This document shows positions 13,196 to 26,268 of a stretch of 64,000 bases of DNA, piece by piece. The stretch is from Puffinus mauretanicus. Lineage: Eukaryota; Chordata; Aves; Procellariiformes; Procellariidae. The notes under the pieces were generated by a model. It was given only the letters and a program-made list of their open reading frames with translations, was not told the origin of the DNA and did no database searches. The stretch covers positions 4,588,001 through 4,652,000 of the forward strand of contig JAJKFH010000374.1 in the NCBI GenBank assembly GCA_023333565.1. The letters are read 5' to 3'. Every line of letters begins with the position of its first letter. Position 1 is the stretch's first letter. Position numbers and translations under genes: made by a program.

Positions 13196-15535
13196 TATAA
13201 AAACATAAGTATTATTCAGTTACACAATATGATGACAGATTTCAGATAGTTCTAGCAAATAACTTGGGTATGAAAACAGAGTGCTGGTAATATCCTGTAC
13301 TGGTCCCCAGGAGATGGCCTGCATGTCACATTTCAGGTCTCTCTGATTCTACTGTGGGAAATGATGCACATGCTCTACCTCTCAGTGCTGATGTAAGTTA
13401 GCAATAATGCATGTAAGCATTATTATCAGTGTAAAACTGCTGCAGGTGAGTAGCAAATCATGCTCTTAAGGTTCAGGTGTAGGATAGTTTGCCAGAACTG
13501 AACATCAGATCAGAAACGGTGAATTAGGAAATTCATTGCATGCATGAAAAAAATTTGTATGCATAAGGAATTCCTGGGAGACTACATTTGATAATAGGCT
13601 TAAAATACCAACAGTGGAACTTTTTCACCGCATTCCTCACTTGTTTATAACTCTCTTCCAAACCTTTTGTCCAGAGCATTTATGAACAGGGTGTTGATTT
13701 TTCTTTTGGAAAAGGAAGCAGTCAGCACTTGGATTTCCATAACAGTTTGGAATTGGGATGCAAATTAAATACTTTCATGGTCAAAAAATTGTGTGTAGAT
13801 TCCTGTATATATGCAAGTGCATGCATAATTACTAACTACATTAACAACATGGCTGGAAAAACCGGCAGCTTCATGAGATGTTGAGTGCCTTCAGTTTTCA
13901 CTGGGATTAATGAAAGTAGAAAGTATTTAGCAGTTTGTAGGATTAGGGCTGAGTTTGTATAGTTATATGTGAAAAAAAATCACTACATAGAATTAGCTAG
14001 ACCTTAAATCACAGTCTGGAAAAAAAATCTATATGTTTTAACATAGAGAAGAGACTTTAGCCAGAGCATTCCAAAGCTCAGCTGTAGAGTACAACAGCTT
14101 GTTTTTATAAGGTGTATATCATCTACATTTTTTACTGTGTTTCATTACAATGCTCTACTTTATTCTATGTGGTTTGAATACATAAGAAATGCCTGTTGGT
14201 TTTCTGAGATCAGGCAGCTTCTGACTTTCACTTACTTTTTTGAGCCCAGTTGGTGCATCTGTACTCTGCACATCAGTATTCTTGAAGAGAGCAGAGACGA
14301 ACCCTCCTTTTGCTTAGAAAATATGTTCTGTCTTTAAAGTAAGTCGTTGCAACTTCCATTTTTATTTCTGCACTTGATAGTGTTCTGGATCTTCTTGGTC
14401 TTTTCTGACAGAACACCCAGCCCTATATGTCAGGTACCGTGGTTTGACCAGAAATGTACTGTTAGTACTTCAGTAGCATTGTTTATCTCAGACTTCAAAA
14501 ATGTTTTGCAGGTATTAAAGAGAAGCTTTTCAGACCTTTAGTAAGAAGGATGAATACTGTTGTCTCTACTTTATAAATATTGTAATCAGAGAGGTTAGAA
14601 GGATGCTTCCTTAGGTGACTCACTAACAAGCTTTAGTTGAGAGAAACATGGAGAAGATTTGAGAGGTGCATGGAGAAAAGGGTCTGTAGGGCACTCAACA
14701 GTTGCAGAAGTGGGAGAAGGAAAAATTATTGCTGAGGTTAAAAGAAGAATTTTGCTAATAAAGGGGAGGAAATGTTTCTGAATAAAATTATTTTTTCACT
14801 ATGAAAATCCATATTTGTTAAAGCAAAAGGAACAATTTCACCCATAGCTATACCTGAATGCTGTAGATGAGCAAACAAATAGTCTTTCCTCATCCTCACT
14901 GATATGTGTCTTTTCTTTTAGAGTCCAGTCCACTGGCTTTAATGGTTTTGTATCCTGTTGGTCCCTGCGGAGCCCACACAGCGCTGGGGTTGGGATCTGG
15001 GTTCCAGTCTGTTTCTCACATCTCCAGTGAAGTCCAATTCAAGTTCAGTCAGTCATATTTCTATAAAACCAGGCAATAGGGTAGCTACAGGGTCACTGAG
15101 GGCATACGTTGACGTACAGTCTTTCCTTATGAGTGGTGATGATAGGAGACCTGAACTTGACTCTCAGATCCCAAACTTGGGTTGGCAGAGAGTTGGTATG
15201 AAGAGTATCTTTAGAGTTGGAAATAGATCAGGTATTTTTCAAGTTGGAAATGCATCCACTGAGACATAATAAGGATGGAATCCCATGGCAGAGTTTTCAA
15301 AGTAGAATTTATTTTTCTAAGAGAAAGGTGAATCTGAGGAAAGAGCAGAAATGAAGTGCTTTACCAGTTAACTCCATGCACTGCCTCGCTACCTATGAAG
15401 ACAGAGCACATACAGCTGTCATCTGATCCCAAAGCTTAGTGCTTCTGTGCTGAATTCTTCTCTTTGTAGTTATATGTTTGAATTGCCACTTGGTTCCCTT
15501 TCTCTGTATTTCAGCTGAGGTTACCACTACTAAAT

Positions 15536-15561
15536 TCTTATTTCACCACAGTGAAATAAGA
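15536..15561. repeat. Perfect 11-bp-stem hairpin
   Basis: TCTTATTTCAC and its exact complement flank a 4-base loop (CACA). I recognise no function. Confidence 0.7.
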
Positions 15562-17855
15562 TAATAGTAAGGAATTGTGATGAAGCTATAATGTGGCAAC
15601 GGCAACTTACATCGAAGTTATTTATTTGAGTGTCTTGTATGGATTTATTAGCCAACAAACAAGCAAAGACAAACTTCTGAAAACATGGGGCATTCACATA
15701 TCCACGAGTGAGGCACCTGAAATGATTAGAAATTGAGGAGAGTGTCCTTTGCATGTACCTGTGTAACATATAGTAGAAATCAAGCAGATGAAAATTTGGC
15801 TTCTGGCATGCTTCCATTTTGATGGATAACTCAATGCCATGGAAGGTTGTGAAAAGAAGCCACTGTGCATTAAACACTTAAATTTACCATGAAAAATCAG
15901 CATGCATTGTTTAGGCACTGGGAATAACAGGCAAATCTGTCAGTTCTTCTCCAGCATAAGGTTGGTCCATGTGCCTGTCCACATTTAGTGTCCTTTTGCA
16001 AAAGGCAAGGAAGGACACAGACAGGCTCAAGTGTTTATAATGAGTCTTTTGAAAGCGAAACTTTTCTTCTAACTTCAAAACAGTGCTGTTCATTAATACC
16101 CTAATAAGGCAGTAAATCTCAGGGCACTAAGGTTAGAATTTTAACACCTTTTTAATTCATTCACAAAGTTCAAAGCTGCAAGTTTTGCCAATAGCAGAAT
16201 TACCCAAATAAAGTGCTTGTTCTTTTAACAAAATATTTCCAGTTCCATCTCTGTTTTGATTGTGCTTAAGACCATCAATTAGAATAAGAATATGAACAGG
16301 AATAATGAATTCATCAGAAAAAAAAAACCTGCATGAGAAAATTTTGTGGCTCGTACAGATAAAGGAAATTAGAGTCTGTGAGAAAGTAATAGACTTTCCT
16401 ATTAAAATCTAACCACATAACATCTTACTTCATAGCAGAGGAAAGCCTAATATGATAAGATTTTTTTTTAGCTTCTTTTAATTAACTTGCCATCCTATTA
16501 GACTTGATCTGCAGTTAACTTTCATTTCACAGGTATTCATGATTGTTATGCTCCTGTGAATTGCTAAACCATGAAGCTCAGACATGATGGTTAATAGCTA
16601 TGCAAAGTCATCTTTTAGTTGATTTTCTAACAATGACCCTAAAATTTAAAAGTAAATATTTCAGGTAATACAGTAAGCAGTCATATGGAAAACATATTCA
16701 AGTGTATGACTATACATCGCTTTAAATAGTGATTACGCAGCAATCTGACCTGCCCTGGTCTATGAATATTAACTGTTGGGTTTTTTAAAAAAAAAAAGAC
16801 CAAACACATTTTGAAAGTTAGTGCTCCAACTCCTCTAACAGAGAAAACAATTAAACATTTGTGATAGTGGGATATATGTTATCTTACTGTGATGTGAAGA
16901 TAAGGAAGAAAGGATTCCAAGGCACCTAGCTTACCAATGAGGTAAGCAGAATTAATCAGTAGCAGAAGTCAGTCATCCTGAATTTTTGTTCAAAAAGTCC
17001 TTAAAGTCTTAATGGACCTGAAGAATTCTGGTGTCCAGCTCCTCAGCTTTATTCATGGACATACTGTCTTTACCTGTGCTTCTGAAATACACCCAAGTAT
17101 CACCAATATCATCGATATTAAAGTAGGTTAACTTTTGGAATGAGATCTGTTTCTCTTCTAATCCAATCTGTTAGGAAAACAGAGCAAATACCCTTCCCGG
17201 CCACTTTCTTGCTATAATGCAACCTCTGATAAACAGCTTAAAGCTTTGGCTTCTGAATCACAGTAGATTTTATTCCAGTCATTCACTATGTTGAAAAAGA
17301 GGATTCAAATTTGCCTGCAGCAGCCTTTCACCACTGTAATCCTGAACTTTCAAAAGGAAATCTGCAAAAACGGCCCCCTCTCTTTATGCTTCTGCACTCC
17401 TGGCTAGTATTAAACTTGCCCATAAAAACAAACAAACAAGAAGTCCTGCCAAAAATCCATCCCAAAATGCCTGAATCACAGCGCTATTCCCTCTTGTCTT
17501 TTCCGAATGATAGACAGAACTAGCTCACATGTTGAAAGCTCCTATACAAAGGGCTCCCCTGCAGTGCTTCAGAGCTGGATAGTTCATACGTTAGTTGGCT
17601 CTATTGTATTTCTGATGCAGTTACAAGTGCTGCCTAGTAGGAGAATTTACTTCAAAGCACGGATTAATAGTCATTGCCATTCTGTCTCCAAACACCTCTG
17701 CTTGAGGTCTCAAGGGGATTCTGGTGCGTTTAAACATCAGTACAATCAAAAGGAAAGAGCATCTCACATCCTCTGAACTGATGTGAGAGAACAACACGTA
17801 ACATACTGCTCAAAAGGTTGGTGTTCCCTTTTTTCCTTTTCAGAGGAAGTGTTTG

Positions 17856-17908
17856 GCTGTATTTATTTATGTTTACTCAATATCAGGATTTCTACCTAGG
17901 ATTTTCTA
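17856..17908 (+). repeat. 53-bp perfect direct repeat, copy A
   Basis: This 53-base segment beginning GCTGTATTTATTTATG recurs without a mismatch at 19866-19918, 2010 bases downstream. The flanks of the two copies are unrelated. Copy A lies just after a strong acceptor-like tract (17822-17842). It matches no repeat family I know. Confidence 0.95.
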
Positions 17909-17989
17909 CCACTTCCCAGCGGTAATTTGGTAGAACCTATCAGCAGTCTACTTGGTAATGACCTTCTCATCAGTAACTGTCTCTTATGT

Positions 17990-18011
17990 AACATTTTTCC
18001 TCTACAGGTAA
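17990..18011 (+). promoter_or_regulatory. Acceptor-like site fused to a donor motif (CAG|GTAACC)
   Basis: A pyrimidine tract ending TTCCTCTACAG (AG at 18006-18007) is followed immediately by GTAACC, with branch-point-like TAAC elements upstream. This fits a zero-length recursive splice site inside a long neuronal intron, but the sequence alone cannot show use. Confidence 0.35.
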
Positions 18012-19865
18012 CCAGGTATTAAACAAAGCCTTAGCGTACCCAGCGTCCGCTCATTTTGCTGATGAAGGCCTAGCCTTTTCAGCATGGCTGTGAGGCAACC
18101 CTTGTATTAATTCTGAGGAATATTTTGACTTGTTCTTGGCTGAGGGGGAGACTGAATGGGTTGTCCTCAATTCTGGAGTCCCAAAGACTTCTTGTAGCAT
18201 GAGGAAAACTACAGATCAAAAAGTTCAATTAAATCCTGTCCAATTCATTTTAACGGCAGCAGCTGGCACTGAGGTATTTTTCTCTGCATTCTTTGGGGTT
18301 TTGTCCAGCAGCATTTTGCACTGTCAAGATTTAACTTCCACTATGGGAACTATCTTTTTTTTTTGGCTTGTTTTCTTTCAGTTTTGATATGGGAATAGCA
18401 TTACTCCAAGTTAATGCGCAGCATAAAGAACATACTTTGATATCCAAAACCCAAAGAAGAGTAACATTATGAGCAGGGCTGTACTGCTGGATAAGCCATC
18501 ATTTGGAAGATGTGCTTATGAGTCCCTGATTTATTGCAGTTTTTCTACGTGAGTTTGAATAGGTCAAACAAATTTCCTTAGTCCAGTGTGTACACTGTTA
18601 AAGGTCTGTGTTAAAGGTCTGTAGTAGTACTGTTTCCCATGTATCCTCAAGAATAAGCTGCAGCTGCTTCACCAAAGAGACTTATAAAGTGAAATACTTT
18701 AGATCTTGAATGTCTTCCACAGAGATAAGTAATGCCTGGGATGATCCTGGATTATTCAGCCATCCAAGAAGTGGACAACATTTTTCTTTGTGTGGTTTTG
18801 CTTTGCTTTGTTTTGTTTACTGCTCCAAGATGAAAGCACAGCAGCTATCTCTGGATACAAGCTGCAAATGCAGGTTCTTCCCAGCACTGATTTGTGTGTG
18901 TAAGAGGAGCAGGAAATACTAAAAGAAGAGGGGTTATCGAAGGCAGAAATAGGATTACTACTTTGCCATCAGAAGAGAAGTTTGAATTCTTTGCAAGAGA
19001 AACCTTTTGACAGTGAATCTACTATGCTTTGGATCCTCCTCTCACAAAACAAAGGAGGAAGTTCCATCCACTGAGTCACTTGCAGCTGGAGTAGCTACAG
19101 ACGTTGAGAATTCTTATGCTAGCTGAGGGATGAATTAAATTATTTTGTAGGATCTTTCAACAGAAATGGCAAGTGTAGCCTAGCATCCAAGTGATTAAAG
19201 ATTGCACTAAAAATGGGTCCTGTCTACTTCCTGAAGTTCACCAGAATTGCCTCCGTCCTAAAGAATCCAGTATGAAAATATATTTATGAGTAATTACATA
19301 TGAATGGAGGAGATCATAGGAATAATTGTTATGCATCAGTTAACTTGGGTGTACAACTCCCACAGAGAATAATGTGGAGTCAACAGTAAGGTTAGGTACA
19401 AAACAGCATTCATGAAGTATCCAGATCTTCATGTGGTTACAATTTAGCTGCACCTAAGAGAGTATTTGTATGCCAGCCAGGTAGGAACTATTTCCATCAA
19501 GCATCTCAGTATGGCATACCTTTCTTACACAGATACACATTTCAGGTGTCTTTTAGGATTTGGACATTCAAATCAGTCCTGAGTCTAAGCACTTCCTAAA
19601 TTCTTCAATTTTCCCATGTAATTATCCCCAGTAAGTTTTCTAAACGTAAGTTTCATATACAGATGTGTCTAGTGATCCCTTAGACAGCATATTTGAGAGT
19701 TGCCTTGATGTGTTTCCTGGGTACATTCTAAAAAAGTAATATTAAATGGTATGACAGTATAAGGCTTCTTGGGATACAACTACCAAGAAGGAATTTGGTA
19801 GTCATGGAGTATTCACCAACATTCAGACAAACTGATGACACGTATTTTCACCTGGCTGCTTCATA

Positions 19866-19918
19866 GCTGTATTTATTTATGTTTACTCAATATCAGGATT
19901 TCTACCTAGGATTTTCTA
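19866..19918 (+). repeat. 53-bp perfect direct repeat, copy B
   Basis: This is an exact copy of 17856-17908 in the same orientation. Identity stops abruptly at both ends. Perfect identity implies a recent duplication, gene conversion, or an assembly artefact. Confidence 0.95.
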
Positions 19919-21872
19919 GGAGAAGGCACTAGGATACCCTTGCTGCTCTATGTTTGCAGATAAGCAAAAACTTATGTACATTTTAGTATACCATAAATAT
20001 GCAGGAAAGATTTGCTACATGGGTTTAAACCAAAGACAGTAAACTATTCTTGCTCCCACTCAAATTACTGGCTGGGGTTCTGCTGCTGAGTTTCTCAGTA
20101 TGAGGATCTGGTTTGTGGTTGCAAAATCCCTCAGGATTCAGAAAAACTTCTTCCCATGTGACTGACTTTTAGAATTAAATAAGTTTAGCTTTACATAAAA
20201 AAGCCTTAGCTGGGCTGACTACAAATGTCAGTCTTCAGTCTTTCAAAAAAACATATCAGGTCCTTCTCCACGAGAAAGAGACGGTTGAGTAGAGATGCAT
20301 GGGAGGAATGCTTTCAGGCCAGTGATATTGGATGGGCTGCTTAGCGCTGGAAACATCAAAATAGTCTTTGGTTCGGAGGAATGTGGAAAGATAATAAGCT
20401 TATGGCAAACACCTGAAAAATTCTTTACTTCAGAGAGCCGTGGCAGTTTAGCGCTATGATTTCCTTAGCTCTGATAGCTGTAAATGTACTTTCATATTTG
20501 ATAGTTTTCTAGCTCATTGCTATAAAGAAGCCCCGTTAATTAACTCTTACACACAAAAACAAACAGGACGACATGTGGGACTTTGTCAGTGGTGCTTATG
20601 TAGACATTCTTACTATAGATTAGCTTTTTTATTTCTGAGCTTCAGATGTGCCCGTAGGCTTAGAATGAGAGAGATTTTTGCCAGTACAAACAACTGGTGC
20701 AAGGGAAGTGATATAACTGATTTATCTTCTTAGACTATTCCTATTTTTCTGTGTTTTGTAGTGGACCAGCTAACCAAATACTCTTCTTTTACGTTTTAAA
20801 TTAGTGCAGATAACCGATGGGAATCACAGGACAGTTTTTTATTCTGAGTTGGGGTAGGGATGAGGGGTTGCCTTGAAAATTAGTATTTTACTCTTATTAA
20901 TCTATAAGCTATTTGTTATTTGTGGTTTGCTAAGCATTCGTTTAGCTGGATGTTTGAAAAACTACTCTGAGAAAGGTCAAAAACATGCAAAAATGAACAG
21001 GTTGTTTTGGGAACTACTACAAGCAGGAAGGACCATCTAGAAATACCAAGTTTCCCAGATTCCTGCCAGAATCCCCCACCTGCCTTCTCTTTCTTGGGAC
21101 TTTGTCCTGTAGAACAATCTCCCCCTCTTCTGCTCATTTTCTCCCATTTTCCCCATATACCAGATAATGACTGAGTTGCGGACAATCAGAAAAGCCATGC
21201 TGCATCTATAGGTCTTAGGAAGGTTTCTTGCTGGATCTAGCGTTTCTAGTATTTCTATTAGGAAGAGGTAAATTCACTAACTTTTAAACAGCTGTAGAGT
21301 GTACTTAACCTGTTTTAGGGGGAAGGAGAGAACTAAGTCTCTTAGTCTGTGTTTGTGTATGTATTTATTTTACTGTGAAATCACTGGAAATTGGGAAGAT
21401 TCTTCTCTTCCTTGGTGTACAGACATATGCCTGAAGTGGAAATTTTGCAGGGCTTTTTTTCCCCCCTTATCTATTTAATGTATATTTCTACTACCAAAAT
21501 ATTCTAACCAGAGGAGAAAATGCTGCCAACACATCTTGAAGCTAAAAGCAGATGCATAGCTAACTGTACCTTTTTATCTATTTTGTAGGTAAACTTTTTA
21601 CAGAAAAATGAACACTTTCCAGGTCACTGGAAATTCTTCATTTATTTCTTTTCACTGATATTTTGATAGTATCAGCTGCTTAGAAGTATGTGTCATTAGT
21701 ACCCTTGCCCAATGCATATGGCTTTAAATTACCCTAAAAGGGTGCTGCCTGATATATAAAGTAAACTTACAAAGGTAGCAGCAGTTTGGAAGCCCAAATT
21801 ATGCAGTGATGAAATGCATGCTCCCTTTTAGCACTGAAAGTCCTGGGTCCCATTCTAATTAAATCAAAGTAC

Positions 21873-21895
21873 AAAAAAAAAAAAAAAAAAAAAAA
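21873..21895. repeat. Poly(A) run of 23
   Basis: Uninterrupted A tract. I see no retroposed sequence directly upstream that would mark it as an insertion tail. Confidence 0.9.
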
Positions 21896-24800
21896 TTCCT
21901 GGCCTCATCCTTGTTTTGCAATTACAGCACATGAAAATACAGAAAGAAAAATATCCAGAAGAAGGAGGAATGCATGATTAGGCCAGCAGGGAATCCTGGA
22001 CATTTGAAGTGCATCAACAGTATAGCTGGACGACTAGGTCAGAAGAAGCAGCTGGTACATCTGGTTAATAATGAGATATATTAATAGAGTTATGTTGCAG
22101 TGCACAGAACTCAAATAACATGGGGCTCAGTGTGTTAGGGAAGAGATAAGCTGTCAGCTTGATAGAGCCCGAGGACTAGAGTGTTAGAAGACATGGAAGT
22201 TCCAGAGGTTAGCATGAACCTGGGGACAGTAATGCAGCCCTAGATCCTAATTTACCATCTATCATCTTGCTCTTTAACACACACAGAAATATGCATTACC
22301 TTCACCAGCAACATTTTAAAATGCATCTTGAAAACAAAAAATGAAAAAATACAACTTTATTATTAAAGCTGCTGAACAAGGGGCTTTTTGTAAAAAAATC
22401 TCCTTTTTAAAATGTGGATTTTTTCATTTGAAAAAGTTGACTATCTTGGCTCAATCCTTCAAACAGGAAGCTTGTAAGCCTTGATAGTACAGATGCCTCT
22501 ATTCCTAGTCCTTCAATCTACTTCAAGTTTTGGAAAATAAAAAAGGCTGCAATGGTTATAATTTTCAATCTTTGCTTTTCTGAGGAATAATTTGCTAAAT
22601 GTTAAGTAATAAAATATTGTCTGTGTAGCTTCATGTGGAAACATTTAGGATTCAATTTTCAAATTAGGACATCTAGTTTTGACTATTAACAGCTAGATTT
22701 TTTAAAAGACTGGAGAAGATTTTAGTAGCCTCAGCAGAAAATGCTGGGTGCAGATTTTCCAAAGAACTCTGCTTCTGTTCAAGCACCTCTCTATTGACCA
22801 AGTAAAGAAAAAATTGCTTAGCACCCTTCAAATCCTCTTGTAAGTGTAACATCAAGATTTCCTTTACAAAATCTTGTCATCTCTTTAAGTGTCTCTGGCT
22901 CCAGTTGTGGTTCTTTAGCTCTTTTGAACTTTCAGGCAGTAAAAGGCTTTTCCAGCCCTCATGCAACGAGTTAGGCATTTATCGTCAAATAGGGCATAAG
23001 TATTTGCTGGAGTGGCCTGACATAGACTGCACAGTTGGCAACCAGGCCCATGCCTTACAGTCTGTTTTGCATCAAAGAGAAGGCACTCAGTTCTAATGTG
23101 CTGAAGGGGGATATTTCACTACTCTGAAAATCCAGCTGCAAGTCATGACAAATACTGATTAAAATTCAAAGCTTAAATGCCTCTTTGTGAAACTCCCTAA
23201 GTATAATTAAACCAGAGGCTCAGAATCCTGGTAGGGAGTGCTGTCCAGGGACACTAGCCTTGAAACTTTACCAAATAAAAATCTCCACTGAGGTCTGCAA
23301 AGGCCTCGCTTCTGTCATTTTTTTTTTCTATTCCTAGCCAATCTTTTCTGATCCACAAATGAATCCCCAAAATTTCCTATGTAGACCAACATTTTGCTTC
23401 CTGTAACCTGCATGTTCTGTCCCTGAGATCACCCTGACCAGGTTTCCTCTTCTTTGGTTGGACCTCTTCCCTTCCTTACATGTTTTTCAAAGGGATGTAG
23501 GAGATAGGCCCAGTGCAATCTTCCAGCAAAGGCATGGTACATTCCAGCTACAGATACACTGTGCTGGTAGTCAGTGCAACCTCATCACTTCTGAAGTAGG
23601 AGTTAAGAGACTTCTCATATAACTCCTCTCAGACCTGGACATTTCTCAGTAGTGCATCTAAAACCAATCTGGGCTATTCAATTTTCGTGGGTTTTATGCT
23701 TATTTAACATTCCCCAGAACTAATATTGATCTCCCAGTGGCTTTACAGATTCTATTGTTCCTCATGTTACTATGTACCAAAACATCCTACCTGTTTGTTA
23801 CCGTATTTATACAAAAGTACCCCTGGCCACATCTACAAGGAGGATAGCCCCATTCTTCCCAGAAATTCAAGCTCAAGATAGCCACCCACTTCCACTGATT
23901 GGTGGTAGAATGACCTTTATGATGGGTTATAAAATGACCTTGCTGGCATTCCTGATGGAAAGCTAAGGTACATGCAGTGCTTACAGCCTGCTTTTCCCAT
24001 CTCTTAGAGACATTCATTGTGGGCAGGGTCCAAAGCTTTATATATAACGTTTGCCCTCTCCTAAAACATCAGACAGAACAGGTTGTTTTGCCGGGGTCCT
24101 GAGTTCCTTCTTAGAAGAACTCTGATGTCAGGATGATGGTCTTTATACAAGAAAAATATGGATATCATATGTGTCACCTGGGGAATTCAGAGGACGCCAA
24201 GGACCCCTCTATGACATACAGTACTTGGGATCCAGTTTTAGTAAAGACTCAGATAGAACTGATTAGTAGTATCTTCTTGAACTTTAAATACTTTTGTAGC
24301 GTAGAGGAAACTAGTCTCAGTCTTAATGCTAGCAGTGGCAGGTTTGCCTATGCAAAATCATGTGGCCTTAGTACCAAATATTGCTAACTGGTGGGCCCCC
24401 AGCAGTAATCACGTGGACTGAATAACTGCTCACTGCTTCAAATAAATATTCACTACAGCCGTAGCCTTTTGCAGCATAGCAGAGTGTGTTTGTAAGAACT
24501 AATTCTTCACCCTTTGCTCAAGCTGATCAGCACTTACAGGAATAAGCCCTATCTGACCAGGCAGAAAAATAAATGCCACTCATTTCAGGAATGCCCTGGA
24601 GAGTTAGGGCCAGAGTAAGGACTGGAGTCTAGAGTTTTGAGTGTTTGATCCAAATACAAGGTTATAATCAGGGTGAAAAGTGCGTCGTAGCATAGCTTAC
24701 GATTTTTCCTCACCCTTTCCCCCTTCTGACCTCCCCCAGAAATGCAGAGAACCCGCTGGAATGTGCTTTGCCCTTTTTGGAGAGGCATGGATGGTACACC

Positions 24801-25842
24801 CCCTGCTCCCACCCACCCCCCGCCCACCCGCCTCCCAAGTCCTTGCTTGCTGTTCTGTTTTTCTACTTTCCCTAAATGCAACTTACTTTAAGCATGCATT
24901 ACTATTAACATCCTACAGTAAAATTAAGCTATTATATAACCCATTTGTCGATCTCAGCCAATTTCTTCTATCTTTTTCTATGTCTATTTATGACGTACAT
25001 CCAGACTGCACGTCCTTTTTTTTCCTCTCCATGTTTATTTTAAAAAGAAGTGATTAAAAAAAAAAAGATCTATTAAAAAAAAAAGCAACACTGGAGGGTG
25101 GTGGGGTTTTTGGCCAACAATGGAAAACAAATTGAAATGGGAGGGGGAAGGAAAGGAAGAGAATCCAATTCTTAATCAAAAAAATATCCAAATGATGAAA
25201 GTGTCCCTAGACTGCTTTGTCTGTTCCTTTCAATGTGTGCATCTGGTTCGTTCATCTTTGAAAGTGTGTGGAATAATTTTTTCTTTAAAAATAAAATTTT
25301 AAAACCCCAGAATTGTTCTTATCTCCCTTCTTCCTGGGAACAAAGTACTGTTTTTCATTTTTTGCTTTTTTTTTTAGTATATCTCTACATAGTTATATTT
25401 TGATATGATTTCTTTTCAATGGTTGAATTTCTATCTTAGATTTGGTTTGTTCCAATCTAATAATGAAAAGAAAACCCAAACAAAACAAAAGAGTTATGAA
25501 TTGTTTTCTGCAATTTTTCCCTCTATTTCCCTCTTTAAATAAGGAACTACTTCACTGGCAGAATCCTACAGCTGTATATTTGAGATTCTCCAGAGAATCT
25601 GAATATAAAAGCAATCTCATTTGAGAGTGGGGAAGGGGTGTGCCAACACAGTCATTATATTCGAAACAGTGATTTGATGTGCTCAAGAAATGATGGTCTC
25701 AAATTATTGAGGATACTGATGTCAATTTGATGGACTTCAGAAAAGATGATTCTTAGAAGAAGGAGGCTGTGGGTAGCTACAGATGAAGTAGTTCTAATTC
25801 CAATGCATAAAACTAGTTTCCTTGTTTTTTTGTTTTACTCTC

Positions 25843-25917
25843 TGGTGGTGGTGGTGGTGGTTGTTGTTGTTGTTGTTATTATTATTATTATTATTAATTA
25901 TTATTATTATTATTAGT
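25843..25917 (+). repeat. Compound GGT-TTG-TTA triplet microsatellite
   Basis: About six GGT units pass into TTG units and then TTA units with one interruption. It lies about 240 bases upstream of the alternative NRXN3 exon, so it would be transcribed close to that exon's acceptor. Confidence 0.9.
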
Positions 25918-26158
25918 TTATGTATTTTTACTGCTATTTTTAGTAGGGCAAAGTTTTAACTGTTTTTATAATTTGAGAATCTTTAATGAAAATGTAAATA
26001 TTAATACTATAATTATTAATTTTTTGTAACTTGCATGTTGAAGAAGTTGCAGCTTAGGGTTTGTGAGATTGTCAATGTTAGAGTTCTGTTCTTTCTTTTT
26101 GTTGATGGGCATGAATATGCTCATTTGTTTTTGTATATTGCCCATCCCTTCCTTACAG

Positions 26159-26268
26159 CCAGAAGCTCTAATGCTGCTAGATCACTCCGTACCGCCCTTA
26201 CATGGACATGGCAACTGACTTACACATTCACTCCCATCATCTTCATCTCCTGTGTAGTACACTCATAG
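26159..26268 (+). CDS. NRXN3: Neurexin-3 alternative terminal exon at splice site 5 (GPI-type C-terminus)
   Basis: This exon would end neurexin-3 with a 36-residue tail instead of the transmembrane helix. It is preceded by a pyrimidine-rich acceptor ending CCTTCCTTACAG (AG at 26157-26158). It starts after the first base of a codon, the same phase as the final exon, and stops at TAG 26266-26268. The tail starts A-R-S-S-N-A-A, whose small residues could be a GPI omega site. A polar spacer with two Trp follows, then a hydrophobic end from about residue 20 (…TPIIFISCVVHS). That is GPI-signal architecture; otherwise the product would be secreted. From memory, mammalian NRXN3 has a closely similar SS5 terminal exon, and GPI-anchored neurexin-3 proteoforms have been described. 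The isoform would lack the cytoplasmic PDZ ligand. Exon identity is well supported; GPI processing is inference. Confidence 0.85.

Larger units (their letters stand above)
5831..26158 (+). other. NRXN3: NRXN3 intron preceding the alternative terminal exon
   Basis: About 20 kb without convincing coding sequence. It contains a 20-bp-stem hairpin at 6252-6300, AG|GT ratchet-like sites at 11760-11763 and 18006-18009, an AT/GT simple repeat at 13094-13195, a perfect 53-bp direct repeat (17856 and 19866), a 23-base A run at 21873 and a triplet microsatellite just before the alternative exon. From about 24.6 kb the sequence becomes T-rich and low in complexity, resembling the flanks of a conserved exon. 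No CR1 or other known transposon was recognised. Confidence 0.75.

Noticed and set aside
14922..15080. Good acceptor (TTTTCTTTTAG) followed by over 40 open phase-1 codons
   Set aside because: The peptide is low in recognisable features, no convincing donor or poly(A) signal follows, and such decoys are expected in 34 kb of intron.
24680..25057. 125-codon + strand frame upstream of the alternative exon
   Set aside because: Low-complexity Ser/Leu/Phe-rich translation of T/C-rich DNA, with no protein features.
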